Positions 21,620 through 33,600 of a stretch of DNA of 64,000 nucleotides are shown here, piece after piece. Under the pieces are notes generated by a model. It made no database searches. It was given only the letters and a program-made list of their open reading frames with translations, and had not been told where the DNA came from. A program made the position numbers and the translations under genes. Source of the stretch: Catenaria anguillulae PL171 (lineage: Eukaryota; Blastocladiomycota; Blastocladiomycetes; Blastocladiales; Catenariaceae); NCBI GenBank assembly GCA_002102555.1, contig MCFL01000041.1, forward strand, positions 124,001 through 188,000, in the 5' to 3' direction. The first letter of the stretch is position 1; every line of letters starts with the position of its first letter.

Positions 21620-23353
21620 TCATTTGGACTGGCGTTTTTGACGCTTGCGCTTTGCTCCGTCCTCACCGGAATCCCTGGCTTGGCCCGCTTATCTTCTTTC
21701 GTGACACCTCGCCATCAGCGTTGGATGGGACGAACCGTCGCATCGGCCTTGTGCTGCACGTCGCCTTCAGAGAAAAACTCGCGAAACATGTCACGCTTTT
21801 GCTCAAGTCCCTTTTGACGCGCAGTCCACTCCTGGCGCTTGGACTTGAATGAAGCCATGTTGAAGTTGCGCCAGATAAACCGTCCGTGGTGGACTCGGTC
21901 ATCTTCCTTTCATGCTCCAGCAAATGCAACGCAATCCGGCTTCTCGCATCCAGATCGGACGCGTTCCAAAACGCATCCGCAACGTGCGATCCAAACTTGT
22001 TCACGGCCAAATCAACGAAGCCAATGGATGACGTCCGATTGAGAAGCGAAAAGAGCAACTTGCGCTTGGGGGGAGGGTTGACCGTCTTGGAAGCCAAAAA
22101 GGCTTGCATCGTAAACGAAGCGACGGGATGCAACAACAACGGGTGGTACCAAGCCATGTCGCGGGCAAGGAATGAGTCGACGAGCTCCCGATTGTCCGAA
22201 GCTGGCATGGCGAGAATACACGATACAATTTGGTTTCCAGCCGATTGACATCTGAGCGCTTCTGGTCTTTTGCCCCGCGCGCCGGATTAGAATCGGCTGA
22301 GCGGGTAAGCGAGCGGGGTCCAGGTACTTGCGCTGAAGAAAAAGTAGGGAAGGGAAAAGGTCACGTGCTTGTGGGGCCGCGACTGCTTGGTACACATGTT
22401 GTAAGACGGTGCGGGAGATCCCGAGTGCAGCCGCTGCTTCGAGGCATTTGAGGACAACCAGGGACGACCACCGAAAAGCAAATCGCCAAAGGCTGGTGCG
22501 AGTTCTTCAACCATGATTTCGAGTTGCGCGGAGGTTTTCACATTTGAAATAAGCGACTGAACGGCAAAATTGGCAACGGATGTTTGCAGAGGTCGCGAAG
22601 CGAACCTCGTCCATGTTGATTGAAAAAGTCGAGATAGAGGGAACTGGGACAATGCTACAAATCGGCAGGGGAAGTGGCGCGGTAAGAAATGGGCCGAATG
22701 GAAGAAAGATGGCTGTCTTGGCCAAGACGTACACGGAGCGCTTGCTCAAGCAGGCGCGATGCCACGGATGGGTCATGAGGCTCTTGATGTAGGAATTGCG
22801 TTGTTCAGCCGAGATATCTGGACAGCATCACACACATGTTAGTCGTTCCGAAACCCAGGGTTTCGAGTGGAGCGAGACGCGCACCCAAACTGGCGTCATC
22901 ACGCATGAGCAATGTGGCCAAGACATCTGATTTGTCTGTCAAGGCTTCAAGATATTGTTGCGCAACCGGGCTGACAATTGGGTCGAAAGCATACGTCCGG
23001 ATCCGTTCGCCCAAAACTTGGTTCAATTCGCCCATCACTGTCGACAAACTGCGACGACAAATGTCCGGGACGGCAGCATTGCGGCTAAGTTCTGTGCCTC
23101 GGCGTTCAATAGTCCTCGAGGGCGCAGGTAGGTTGTGCTTCTCGGCCCATTGGCGGCTACTCTTGGATGTGGATAGCTGAGCATCGACAGGAGTGCCAGC
23201 CAGGACGGAGATGAGGGCGCGAGCGACAAACGACGCATGACGGTCTGAGATGATGTCCGCCCAAAAGGATTCCAGTTGCTGACAAAGTCGCTGGAAGAGT
23301 TGAGCCATGGACGGTAGCTCCTCTGGGCCATTATCGGAGGCATCGTTCTTTGC

Positions 23354-23407
<54 letters not shown>

Positions 23408-24155
23408 AAGAAACAATGTGAGTATTTTTCGTAGTCAACTAGAAGCCATCACGTAAACATGAGGGGGGAACACGTACTTCACGCTCCATAGCGAACCAAG
23501 ACAAGGTTATGAGCGTTTGCATAACATGCGACGCACAGTAATGTTTAAAGAGGTGCACGTAACTGATGGGTCGAAGTGTGAGTCGCTTTTCCATTATTGG
23601 CTTATGGTGGGATGTAAAAATAGAAAACGTACTTTCCGCTCAGTTTGTCCATGAAAACACGCAAGTGGGTGTCGGTGGAAATGTGAAGAAGCTTTTCAAG
23701 GACAATGGAGCAATCAGAGTCCGTGGCAAGGGAGAGTTCCTTTCCGACAACCTCGCCGTAAACGTTGGAGAGAAAAGAATACAGTTCTGTCGGTCAAATT
23801 AGTAAATTGTAACGCCAAGTCAGTCACGATAATGGAGTGGGCGCTCCAGAATGAGACAGAGCTTACCGTCATCCGACTCCCAAAACTGCTGGTCCATGCG
23901 GGCTTCGACGGACTTGAAGTATGCCTTGGTATCGGCGGAGACTTGTCCGAAATCAATCACTCCAGCCGCGGCTGCTTCGAGAGGCATGCTTGAATGATGT
24001 GGCACATCGTGGTCGGGCAAACCATGTTCGTTTTCTTGGAGACTGTTGGATGACCTTCCGGATTGCACGTTGGACTTGTTCCTGTTTCGCGTCGGCGGCC
24101 GTTGACGTCGCTGGCGAGAGTTGGTACCAGTTTCTTTCATTGCAATTGAATCCAT
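21620..24155 (-). CDS. NOP9: Nop9-type pumilio-repeat nucleolar protein
   Basis: Nop9 is a PUF-repeat protein that binds pre-18S rRNA in 40S assembly. From ATG 24155 the N-terminus is basic (RQRRQRPPTRNRNKSNVQ); then VIDFGQVSADTKAYFKSVEA, LYSFLSNVYGEVVGKELSLA, TDSDCSIVLEKLL and FKHYCASHVMQTLITL, the first repeats. After an intron ending in a long T-run come FWADIISDRHASFVARALIS and further repeats, then GFVDLAVNKFGSHVADAFWN, DDRVHHGRFIWRNFNMASFK (family tail 'g...WrnW.....') and a basic end AKRKRQKRQSK at TGA 21622-21620. Several introns; not all junctions resolved. Frame slips at TTT 21908-21910 and CCC 21673-21675 each fit one lost base. Confidence 0.83.
23356..23406. repeat. 51-nt A-run serving as polypyrimidine tract of a NOP9 intron
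   Basis: Fifty-one consecutive A on the plus strand, so T on the coding strand of NOP9, directly followed in gene orientation by AG and the exon GCAAAGAACGATGCC. The run abuts the 3' splice site. Confidence 0.8.
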
Positions 24156-24570
24156 AGGGATATGATGGCAGATGGCGATAGCTTCAGGCAACAGTATAAT
24201 CAATATCGGGCGGCAGCGAGTTGGTATTCTGTCTTGAACTTGGGCTGGGAGGATTACCCCTGCTTGTTCAGCGGTGCACCGTCACGTGATGCGTTGCTGC
24301 TGCATACATGTGCGAGACATTCCTCGTGGCCGCCGACCACCTCCCATTCTAGTTTTCTTCAGTTAAAGACCTGACATGCGCAGAAGCTGCGGCACATACC
24401 ACCAAGCTATCGCAGCTCATGCATTTCGAAATGAACCAGTAACTCCTCATCAGGCATCGACATTTGAGGGACCTTGGCCCGACCGAACCTGCAAGCAGCC
24501 AGTCCAACCGCACTCGAAGTTCCATCCAAAGCAAGCAGACCATCACTATCATTCCACCGCCGCAGTAATC
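24156..24570. other. Divergent promoter region, NOP9 / PPR
   Basis: About 415 bases between divergent genes; both promoters should be here. No supported ORF, RNA gene or repeat. Confidence 0.45.
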
Positions 24571-26318
24571 ATGTCGCTCCCGCTTCCAGCCTTCAGCGGT
24601 ACGATTTGGTTCCGACGGCTCCATGTCATGTTTGAATTTTCATGTTGACCCCCTTACTCTTACGGGAAATGACATCGTAGCAGCCTTGTCTTTGAGCCTC
24701 GGTGCACGCAGACCGATCCGGCCTTTTGTGGCTTGCCAGCAGTCGCTTTTCGCTGCCCTTCATCGCACGTCGCCATGCCCCCTGCAGCCGCTCCATCCTT
24801 TCGGCTTCCGCCGTCACTCGTCATCGGCTGATTCACACCAAACAGCCGAACGCCCAAGTGAGCAGCCCAGTGGGCGTACAATCTCTTCGACTGGAACATT
24901 ATTGGCCTCTCCTTCAGGAACGCAAACCACCGAAGTGCCGTCGCCCTCGAGTCGCTTTCTGGAGCAATTCGTGACGCTGATCCGGTTGCCGCTTGGCAAT
25001 GCTACCTTGTTCTTGTAAGTCCTCGTTTGTACCTGGACTCACCAAACGCTCCCAGTACCAACCCGCAATCCCCGTTGCCTAGTCGCCTGCAGCGTACCCC
25101 CAAAACCCGCTCCGATATCACTTCCTTGCCAACCGACATTCACTCCCCGGTCCTTCAGCTTATGAAGATGACCACCAACCGTGTTTTTTCTGCGCGACAT
25201 CGAGTTTCGCTTCCAATTTCCATCATCGTCGAGCGGGTCCAGTTTATTGTCACAAACATGAAACTTCACGGCGTTCAATTGTCGGAATCCGACTTCTTGG
25301 CCCTTGTCGACCTGTATGCCCGTGCACGCAATATCGGAGCGATGGAGGCTAGCTTTCGTGACTTTGCGCTGGCATACCCAGACTCGTACCTCTCGATCGA
25401 GGCAGCCAACAGCGTTCTTTCTGGCTATGTTGGTGCCCACCGTGTCCAGGACGCAGCGCGCTGGTATGATTCGATGGTCACCAAGTTCGCATTGCGACCC
25501 AATCACTTCACATACTCGCTTCTTATGGCTATGTATGGCCGCACAGGGGACTCGAGGCGCTCAAACGCATTTTCATCGCAGCCGGCGGTGTTATTCCTCC
25601 ACTTTCTCAAGCATCATCGGCAGATGACACGTCGCAGGATTCCCTCTTATCCGACTGCAAGCAGCTTGCTGCCATCCCACGGCCAGTATCTCTACCTATT
25701 GCCTTGCTACCGGCACATCTATATGCAACTCTAATTGCAGCACATGGCCAAGCTGGTAACCCAACTGCAGCTATATGCATTGCGCGTTCGTATCTCCAGT
25801 CATACCCATCTCAATCAATTGGCATTAGCCCATTGATTGCTGGTTTTGGGGCAACGCGGCGTGTCTTGACATCATTGATCCAAGCACTGTGCAAGAGTGG
25901 CCATGTCAAGGAAGCTGAGTGGATACTCCTCAACCACCACCAGTTTCTACCTGCACCCAATTCCCATTCCTCTGCGCGTGCCAAGAGCCATGTACTTCAA
26001 GCGCTTTATTCCATGGGAAGGTATTGGCAAGCACATCATCTTGGATTGCATTTGCTGGGCAGCGCTGGTGTCAAGGCCCCTCAAGGGCATACGAAATCAA
26101 AGTGGTGGGACAGTCAAAGAGCGACAGTTGTGCCATCTGCTGCCATGCCTGATGGCCATGCCATAAAAGTGTCTGATCATGGCCTCAACTTTGTTGCTAT
26201 CTCAACTTTACTTCGTGCATCAAACCATTTGGGACCAAAGGAACATGCCTATTGGTTACATGTGTCCAGGTCTTTCTCAAGCTTGAAATACTCAGACTTG
26301 TGGAGGAATGATTTGTAA
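24571..26318 (+). CDS. Pentatricopeptide-repeat protein, probably mitochondrial
   Basis: PPR proteins bind organellar RNA through helical 35-residue repeats. Exon 1 (24571-24598) joins by GT-AG to exon 2 (24681-25014): MSLPLPAFSAALSLSLGARR then PFVACQQSLFAALHRTS and HPFGFRRHSSS, an arginine-rich leader without acidic residues, typical of mitochondrial presequences. Exon 3, from about 25054, carries PPR-like pairs: VTNMKLHGVQLSESDFLALV, YARARNIGAMEASFRDF, ANSVLSGYVGAHRVQDAARW, FTYSLLMAMYGRTGD, then LYATLIAAHGQAGNPTAAIC, LTSLIQALCKSGHVKEAEW. It ends at TAA about 26318. A frame slip at 25550-25552 fits one lost C. The precise RNA target cannot be inferred. Confidence 0.78.
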
Positions 26319-26354
26319 AGTTTTCTTTTCCATTGACATGTAACATGATCCTGT

Positions 26355-26626
26355 TTCCTTTTTTTGGATTAACCACATTGCATGATTTCATATAAACATA
26401 TCACATCTTAACACCCTGTAAGTGAGAAGGGGGAATAGTTTGAATAGATACTCGAAATACACCTGCCAGAGGCTGCAACAAGCACACAACACAAAGGGAG
26501 GAGCACTGATATGATTGTATAAATACATGCAACGTGGTTAACACAGGGAGGAGCAGTTGGCAACAGTGGGGAAGGGAGGGGGGAAAGGAAAAGGTTCAAT
26601 CCAAGGGTGCTCAGAATGAGACCACA
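26355..26626 (-). mobile_element. Truncated LINE 3' tail with 13-bp target duplication
   Basis: A minus-strand LINE end starts with a short T-run at 26362 and shares its 3' UTR with LINE B (compare 35482 onward: TTAACCACRTTGCATG, then ACACCTGCCAGAGGC). AACATGATCCTGT occurs at both sides (26342-26354 and 26628-26640), the expected target-site duplication, so only about 270 bp was inserted. Inside, at about 26511-26537, is an inverted copy of the LINE end, making the fragment partly palindromic. It lies between the PPR gene and the 291-codon ORF. Confidence 0.75.
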
Positions 26627-26711
26627 AACATGATCCTGTCTTGTAGGTGCAGCAAGATTACAACATGTGCATGCTGGGCTCCAGGCAAACGTGTCTGCTG
26701 CAAAACGCGAT

Positions 26712-27587
26712 TTAGCAGAAGCAAACTTCCGCCATGCCCAATGCCGTCTGCAGTGGCAAAGCCTCCTCACCATCCCTGATCGTCACCACCAACTGACCAA
26801 CCCTGACCGCATTCTTTGCCACGCGCTCCAGTACTGCGGGCAGTTGCCCATCTGCAAAGCACGCACGGAAAACAGCCGAGTGGTGCACCAGCGCACACAC
26901 CCACACGCTGGCAATGGTGTGTGCCGAGGTGTTGAGGGCATGCATGGACAGATGCGCCATGACGGCAGCAAGGTGAGACTTGAAACGCTTCAGATAGTCG
27001 AGCAACGAGTGGACTGGATGGCGCGGTGTGTCACCCTGACACTCGGCCAGAGTCGCGAGGGACAACGTGAGGCAATCAATGAGCAGCTCGGCGGATCGTG
27101 AGCCCAGGCACTCACCGAGCAGGCCAAAATCGCACTTGGCGTCGTCCAAATCCTGCACTGTGGCACCAATGAAGTGGCCTATCATGTCGTATGCCATGAG
27201 CTTGGTGCAGCTCGCAGTTTTGTGGTATGCAACGTTGAGAATGTTGACAAACGGTGAAGAGCGACACACGTCACGCTCAGCCTCAATGAACTGAATGTTG
27301 CGCACCTCGGCTCTGGTTGGCGACTTGCACATCTTGTCGCCATGCCCGAGCTTCCTCTTCTTACTTGCGGTCGGACCCACAACAGCGGGCGTGTCCCACT
27401 CGTGAGCGCTGCCAGCCTTGGGCATGGCAGCATCGACATCCATGGCAAGCCAGTGGTTTTGGCATAGTGGCAACACTCCCGCCTTGCAAGGCAAAGGTTG
27501 TGGGAGCATCCACTCCCAGGTCGCCCAAAGAACCCCATCACCTGTTACCAACCTCTTGCCCCTTTTCTCACCGTCGTTTTTGTCCAT
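26712..27587 (-). CDS. Stand-alone ORF with a domain shared with the Ty3-type element
   Basis: A single open frame of 291 codons, ATG at 27587 to stop at 26712, convergent with the PPR gene. The first ~85 residues are unplaced. From residue ~85 it aligns by eye with the Ty3-type polyprotein between Gag and protease (about 47.90-47.30 kb): SKKRKLGHGDKMCKSPTRAE here against SKKRRQGRGAATPRSPTKAE there, then I-x-FIE, C-x-K-x-x-AY-x-x-x-G, DFG-x-L, and a strong C-terminal block AVLERVAKNAVRVGQLVV against EVLARIKRNAVSVGRRIV, then GEEALPLQTAL against GDEVPVQSAL. It ends right after the shared block. I know no name or function for the domain; the basic SKKRK is a likely nuclear signal. It may be a co-opted gene or a fragment of another element. 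Confidence 0.6.
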   Translation of the reverse strand: MDKNDGEKRGKRLVTGDGVLWATWEWMLPQPLPCKAGVLPLCQNHWLAMDVDAAMPKAGSAHEWDTPAVVGPTASKKRKLGHGDKMCKSPTRAEVRNIQFIEAERDVCRSSPFVNILNVAYHKTASCTKLMAYDMIGHFIGATVQDLDDAKCDFGLLGECLGSRSAELLIDCLTLSLATLAECQGDTPRHPVHSLLDYLKRFKSHLAAVMAHLSMHALNTSAHTIASVWVCALVHHSAVFRACFADGQLPAVLERVAKNAVRVGQLVVTIRDGEEALPLQTALGMAEVCFC

Positions 27588-27599
27588 CCACCTTGTCGG

Positions 27600-29845
27600 T
27601 CATGCTGATCCGTTTCCTTGTCTCACCCTCTGATGACATCCCCCTTGAGTCGGTTATTCCTTTTGACGTTTTGCACATTCTCAGACCCCACCTGCTCTGT
27701 TCTCGTGTTTTTTCCCTTTCCCCTCTGATCTCTACCATTTGTTTTTACGACCAAGACAGCACCACAACCCGGTTTGCAAACGCCATAGCATCCACTCATC
27801 GCCTCCTTGCACCTCGGTGCCAAAGAAATGGGCGGGTTTTCCAAGCGCTCCAACACCTTGTCGATTGCGTCGCCATGTGGTGCGCATCGCTCGGTCGCAT
27901 GCTCCACCCGCTCACCGCGCCGCACCATGTCAGGCAACCGTACTATCACGTCGGCCAGCTTTTCGTCTGGGAGAGCGACGGAGCCATTGTCTTTGGCCTC
28001 TGCGCCGATGTCGACCACCGAAGTGACCCCAACAACACAATCCTCCTATTGCAACACCTCCGGCCATGCTGTTGCCCACTGGCCCACCAAGTAGCGCCCG
28101 AGCCTGGCTGCACTCTGCTACACCTCTGCCTTGATTGTGACAACCCGCTCCAATGCAAATTTGCACATGACCACCTCAACAGGCCAGACTGCACCACCGT
28201 GGTACCGCTTTTGCTCGCCCGGCCAATCTCTGCTCTACAATCAGTAGATCAACAGGACGGCCCAGTTGCCTTTTTGGTCCACGCTCCAGATTCTGCCCAC
28301 CCACACCTGTGCCCATATGTCCAGCTGCTGCAAGAACCGGTGTTTGGCAATCCCAACAGTGGCATGTCGGACTCCGAGGACCGCTCAAGCGACAGCAACA
28401 ATGACGACCTAGTACATACCGGTGGGCCGGCCATCTTCGAGTACCCGCCAACCTCGAATCGCAGCCCATTCACGCGAGCGACGCGCAAGGTGCTTGATTG
28501 TTGGACTGATGGCTCACTTCAGCCTGCCACCAGCGCCTTGGAAATGCTCATGGGATTTGGCGCACACTGCCCTGCACGTGGCATTGAGCTTTTTGGCCGC
28601 CTCCCCGCGGCACCAGCCAGCTCGACTTGTGCCAAGCTCTACGCTGTCTGCGCGCTTGCTGCGTACCTGCCTCCAAGTTCTCGTGCCCGCGTCCACTCTG
28701 ACTCGGCAGCGGCGTGCCTCCTTGTCACCACCACACTCTCTGAACCCACCACGATCACTGCCGAAATGCGCTTGCCGCCCACGCTGCTCGATCTCCTCCT
28801 TGTTCTGAGGGCAATTGTGTGCCGCCACAACCTGAGCATCACCATAGTCAAGGTCAAAGGCCACTCAGGGGACCGCAACAACGACAAGGCTGATCAGCTT
28901 GCGTCACGAGGGGCATCTGTGCCTTGGGCGTGCAGGTTTAGCAAGGAGTTTCTTGCAGAGATTGACTATGGTGCACTGTTGCAGCTTGGGCACTTGCTAG
29001 TGTACACTAGCCTTGGCAAGGCGCTCCAGGCAGCATCTTGGGCAGAAGCAAGGGTACAGCTCGCAAGCCATGTGTACAAGCTTGTCCCGGAACCTGACAT
29101 ACTCGCATTTGCAAAGGCCGTTCGTAGTGGCTGCAAGCCTGCTGCGCGTGTCGCATCATTCTCCCTTGACTCTCTGGTCACCTTTCGCGTCAAAGTGCTC
29201 ACTGGGCGGCTCCCAATGCTTGCCCAATTGCACATGTACTGGCCAGATCGCGCCCCGTCACCACTCTGCACGCTGTGTGGCTCTTTGGATGACCAGCAGC
29301 ATTGGGTGGTGTGTCCAAGGCTGGCTGACGAGCGGTGGGAGCTTGGTGTGGCAGCCCACAAATGCGTTGAGCAACTTTTGCCAGGTGCTGACACGACTCT
29401 TGCTGTTCAGGCAAGAAGTGTGCTTGCCCACTTGTTGCACCCGAGTCGCCTGCGCGCAACAGCGGCGTGCGTAGTAGACTTGGCACTACGCAAGGGGTTC
29501 CCCAGACTTGCACCCCAGCTCCCGTGGATTGTGGCAAGCGTTTCGCTGCTCGTCTGGTGCACGGTGTGGAAGCCGCAGTGTGAGAAGGTTGGCTCGATTG
29601 CTCCACCAGGCCAAGACAACCAGGGTGTGACCAATTGCCTCTGCCAAGTATGCACGGCCAAAGGTCAACAACAACATCAAGTAGCGGCGTCCACGTCCGC
29701 AGCTGAAATTGCATGCCACTTCACGCACGAGCTGGCTGTTGGTGCGCCACCCCTCCTTGGTTCTGCCCAAGGCGACATCACGCCACTTCCTTGGGCGCTC
29801 TGGCATCACCTTGGTGCCATGCCAGGCCTGGCACAACCACTTTTT
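27600..29845 (+). mobile_element. LINE A (plus strand), C-terminal ORF2 with RNase H
   Basis: A 5'-truncated non-LTR retrotransposon. The open frame (about 27740-29845) carries an RNase H domain: DCWTDGS, AKLYAVCALAAYLP, VHSDSAAA, VKVKGHSGDRNNDKADQLAS, followed by a C-terminal zinc motif CTLCGSLDDQQHWVVCPR (C-x2-C-x7-H-x4-C). Reverse transcriptase and endonuclease domains are missing. It is 80-90 % alike to LINE B by eye. It is interrupted at GCACAACCACTTTTT (29831-29845) and resumes at 37701-37734 with GGACTCCAGCCATGAGC. RNase H plus the CCHC-like tail suggests an I/Tad-like clade. Its left boundary is not sharp. Confidence 0.78.
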
Positions 29846-30297
29846 TGTTATGAAATACGGATGTATTTGGTCCCACGTATAAAGCAGCAGTCGGGTTATT
29901 GTTCCCACACTTCAGATGGGAGGAGGGTCCACCATTTTATACCTGCGATGGGCTCTTGGACTTGAGCAGGCGGGTCGTCTGTCAACCCCGAAATCCAGGT
30001 ATGCTCACGGCACACTTGGACTCGCAACTCTGGTAGTGAACCACAGCACATGGGAAGTGTCCTAGCTCCCTACCATCGAGTCGACCTATCAGTAGATTAG
30101 CTTCTTAATCTATTCCCAACGCAGTACAGAGTGTCGTTTCCCTTCCACCTTGGATGGGATCGGTGGGATGTGCTTCGTCTTGTCTCACCTGCCGAATCCC
30201 CAGATTAACCATACTTGGCCGGGCATGATCAAATCATTTGGAAGGTGTTGTTCACCGATTCGGTCAAGCATCGATAGGCGAGTCACATATCACAACA
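29846..30297 (-). repeat. Copia 1 LTR (3' LTR in element orientation)
   Basis: Starts TGTTATGAAATACG and ends CATATCACAACA. A purine-rich tract (GAGGGGGAG on the minus strand, 30298-30306) abuts it inside the element, the usual plus-strand primer. Confidence 0.9.
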
Positions 30298-30630
30298 CTC
30301 CCCCTCATACCTGTGATTGAGGTGACTGTTCGCAGTAGGAGGTGACAATACTCTTTATTGTCTGAGTCGTCTACTCTGTGCCTTCGCACTTGCGCGAATC
30401 GTTGTTTATGTGCATGCATCAGGCTCTCTGCCTACGATTCAATTTGCTCGTCTGCAAACGCAATTTTCTCCTAAGCGATCCAGGATTGTGAGTATCCATC
30501 CGGATCCGCATTACTTCATGCTACTCTTTCATAATCCTGTTTGATTGCTTCCAATCAATGACTTCTCATCCTGGTGGGCAAGTGGTCTCATGGACAACTC
30601 AATACTCTCACAGGTAGTCACTTTAGCCCT

Positions 30631-33600
30631 TCAGCTTGCGGCCTCTTCTCTGCTCATCATACCTAATCCTTTGAGGTGTCGCCAATGCGTCTCATTGGGC
30701 AAAGCCTTTGTGAAGATATCAGCCGTGTTGTCTTGACTTGCCACAGATCGCACGTCAACGACCGTTTCGTTCTGTTCCCTTATGAATGCATGAAACTTTG
30801 GATCGATGTGCTTTGTCGCGTCTGTTCGCACGAATCCCTTCTTGATTTGCGCAATACAAGCTTCATTGTCCTCATGCATGGGAATAGCTGAAGGACTCGT
30901 CTTCAGCCCTGTTGACATCTCAACAAAATTTGACAATCTTTTGAGCCATACCGCCTCTCGTACTCCTTCATACAAGGCAATGAGCTCAGCATGTGCCGTG
31001 GAGGTAGAGACGATGGTTTGCTTCTTCGATCTCCACGAAACGGCACTTCCTCCAAGCTTGAAGACATATCCTCCTTGGGATTTTCCTGTATTCGGGTCCG
31101 ATTTGTACCCAGCGTCTGCATACCCACACAACATCTCGGTGGATCCGCGCTTGAAAAGAATACCAAAATCCTGCGTCCTTTTGAGATACTTGAGGATGCG
31201 CTTCACGCCATTCCAATGGCGTCTCGTTGGTTTCTGTGCATGTCTTGCCAGCACATTAACTGCAAAGGCAATATCGGGTCGCGTCCGATTTGCCAACCAC
31301 ATAAGCTCCCCGATGGCCGAGAAGTATGGTACTTCCGATCCAAGGATGGGCTCCCCCTCTTTTGGATCTCCATACAACTCCCGTTCGCCTCTGACTTCCA
31401 TCGGCGTCCTCATTGGGTTGCAATCCTCCATGCGATACTTCTTCAGTAGTTTTCGCACATATGTGGTCTGATGCACAAAAATGCCTCTATCAAAGTGCTC
31501 AATTTGCAGTCCGATGCAATGGGAAACCTGTCCGAGATCCTTCATCTCAAACTTGTCAACCATCATCTTCTTGGCTTTCGCGACTGCTCGCTTCGTGCCG
31601 ATGATGTTGAGATCGTCCACATAAATCGCAATGATAGCGAATCCACCGTCCTCATCTCGTCTGATGAAAACACATGGAGCAGACTCGTCATTCTTGAAAC
31701 CGTTCTCGATCAAGTAGTTCGTCAGCTTCTGATACCACATGAGCCCGGATTGCTTCAATCCATACAACGCCTTGAGCAGCTGACACACAGGCTTTCGCAC
31801 GTTGGCTTGCTGCTCTTCTTGATGACCCTCTGGTGCATCCAAGAATATGGTATGATCCAAGTCTCCATACAGGTAAGCGGTAACAACGTCCTCTGCTTCC
31901 GACTCAAGACCAAACATTGCTGCTAATGCGATCATACAGAGATAGGTTGCAGCGTCCACGACTGGAGCGTATGTATCAGTATAATCCTCGCCGAAACGCT
32001 GTGCGTATCCTTTGGCAACCAGTCGGGCCTTGTACCTCACGACTCTTCCTGTTGCGTCTCGCTTCCGGACGAATACCCATCGGTATCCCAAAGGCTTGCA
32101 TCCATCAGGCAGTTCAAGTACATCTCCAAGTACGTGACGCGTTTCCAGCGAGGATAACTCGTCGGACATTGCTTGCTCCCACTTTGGCCACGCCTTCTGC
32201 TGCCGTGCTTCATTAACAGACTTGGGATCAGGCTCATCATCTTCGTTCACATCTGAACTTTCAGTGTTGTGGGCTTCCCCATCGCCCACGTCGGCTGCTT
32301 CAACCATGGGCTCGCTCATTGGTTCATCAACCATGATCGGGTCGCCTGATTCCTCAACCAGCGATGTTACCTTTTCAATCGGCGAATCATCATTTCCTCG
32401 CGCAATCTTGTTTGCCTTTGCCGCATGAATCACGTCTCTTGTCCTACGCTTCCGTGGGTTCTTGTCTTTGGAGCCAGATGGTCGTCCTGGCTTCCGTCGC
32501 GGTTCTACATCACGCGCGGGTAGACCAGTTTGAATAGCTGCCGGACTGTTCTTCACAGTGGAGCAAATGCCATCTGTTTTCGTGATTCCTTGCACGGGGG
32601 CAAATACATGCGGTGCATTCTCAGCAATCTTTTGATACGCTATGACCTTCTTCACTTGTGCTTCCACAATTTCTCGATTTGGCTCAGACGCTTCGCTGAA
32701 TATGCCAGATGTCCGAGGAAGCGTCGTGTCGGCAAATAGGTTGCTCTTCGCGTTCCTCGCCGTGAGCTCCATCTGAGCATTCGCCACCGAGTCTACTTCT
32801 GGTTTCCCAAGCGCAGGAAAGAGGGTTTCGTCAAACACGCAATCCGCGAAACGGGCAACGAACATCTCACCATTTCCTGGGTCAATGTATCGAATGATGG
32901 AAGGAGACTCGAATCCAATGTAGATTCCCAAAACTCGTTGTGGTCCTAATTTCTGCCTCTTCGGCGGAGGGATAGGAACATAGACTGCACAACCAAACGT
33001 TCTCAGATGGGCGATTGAAGGCTTCTCTCCATCAAGCAACTGTCTGGGTGATTCATCCATCGTCCCAGCTGGCCGATACTGTAGCAACTCATTTGCATGT
33101 AACGCGGCTGGTCCCCAACAACTTGCTGGTAAGTTGCATCCCATGAGTAGCGTCCTGGTCACTTGTTGCACACGTTTGATGTGCGCTTCCGCAGATCCAT
33201 TTTGAGAGTGAGCATATGGTACGCACGTTTCATGAATGATGCCAAGCGATTCCAAGAACGTCATCATTGAAACTGAAATAAATTCCTGGGCATTGTCAAA
33301 GCGAATCTTCTTTATCTGCCGATGTGGATACTGTGTCTTCATTTGAATAATGAACTTGACGACAGTAGCCATTGCAATATCCTTCGATGTAAGCAAATAG
33401 AGGAACGAGCGTCGTGTTCCGCGGCAGATAATCACCATGAAATACTTGAAGGGGCCGGAAGGTGGATCGATTGGACCATGCTCATCCACAGCCAAGTGGC
33501 TGAGAAACTCTGGTGTGTCCGTTGGGAGGTGGTAGGTATACTTTGCGGTCTGATATTTGCCCAACGCACAAGACTCGCAAGGTTTACCGATACCGTTCCC

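Noticed and set aside
26355-27587. The 291-codon ORF as cargo of a LINE with the tail at 26355
   Set aside because: The 13-bp duplication at 26342-26354 and 26628-26640 closes the LINE insertion before the ORF, so the two are separate.
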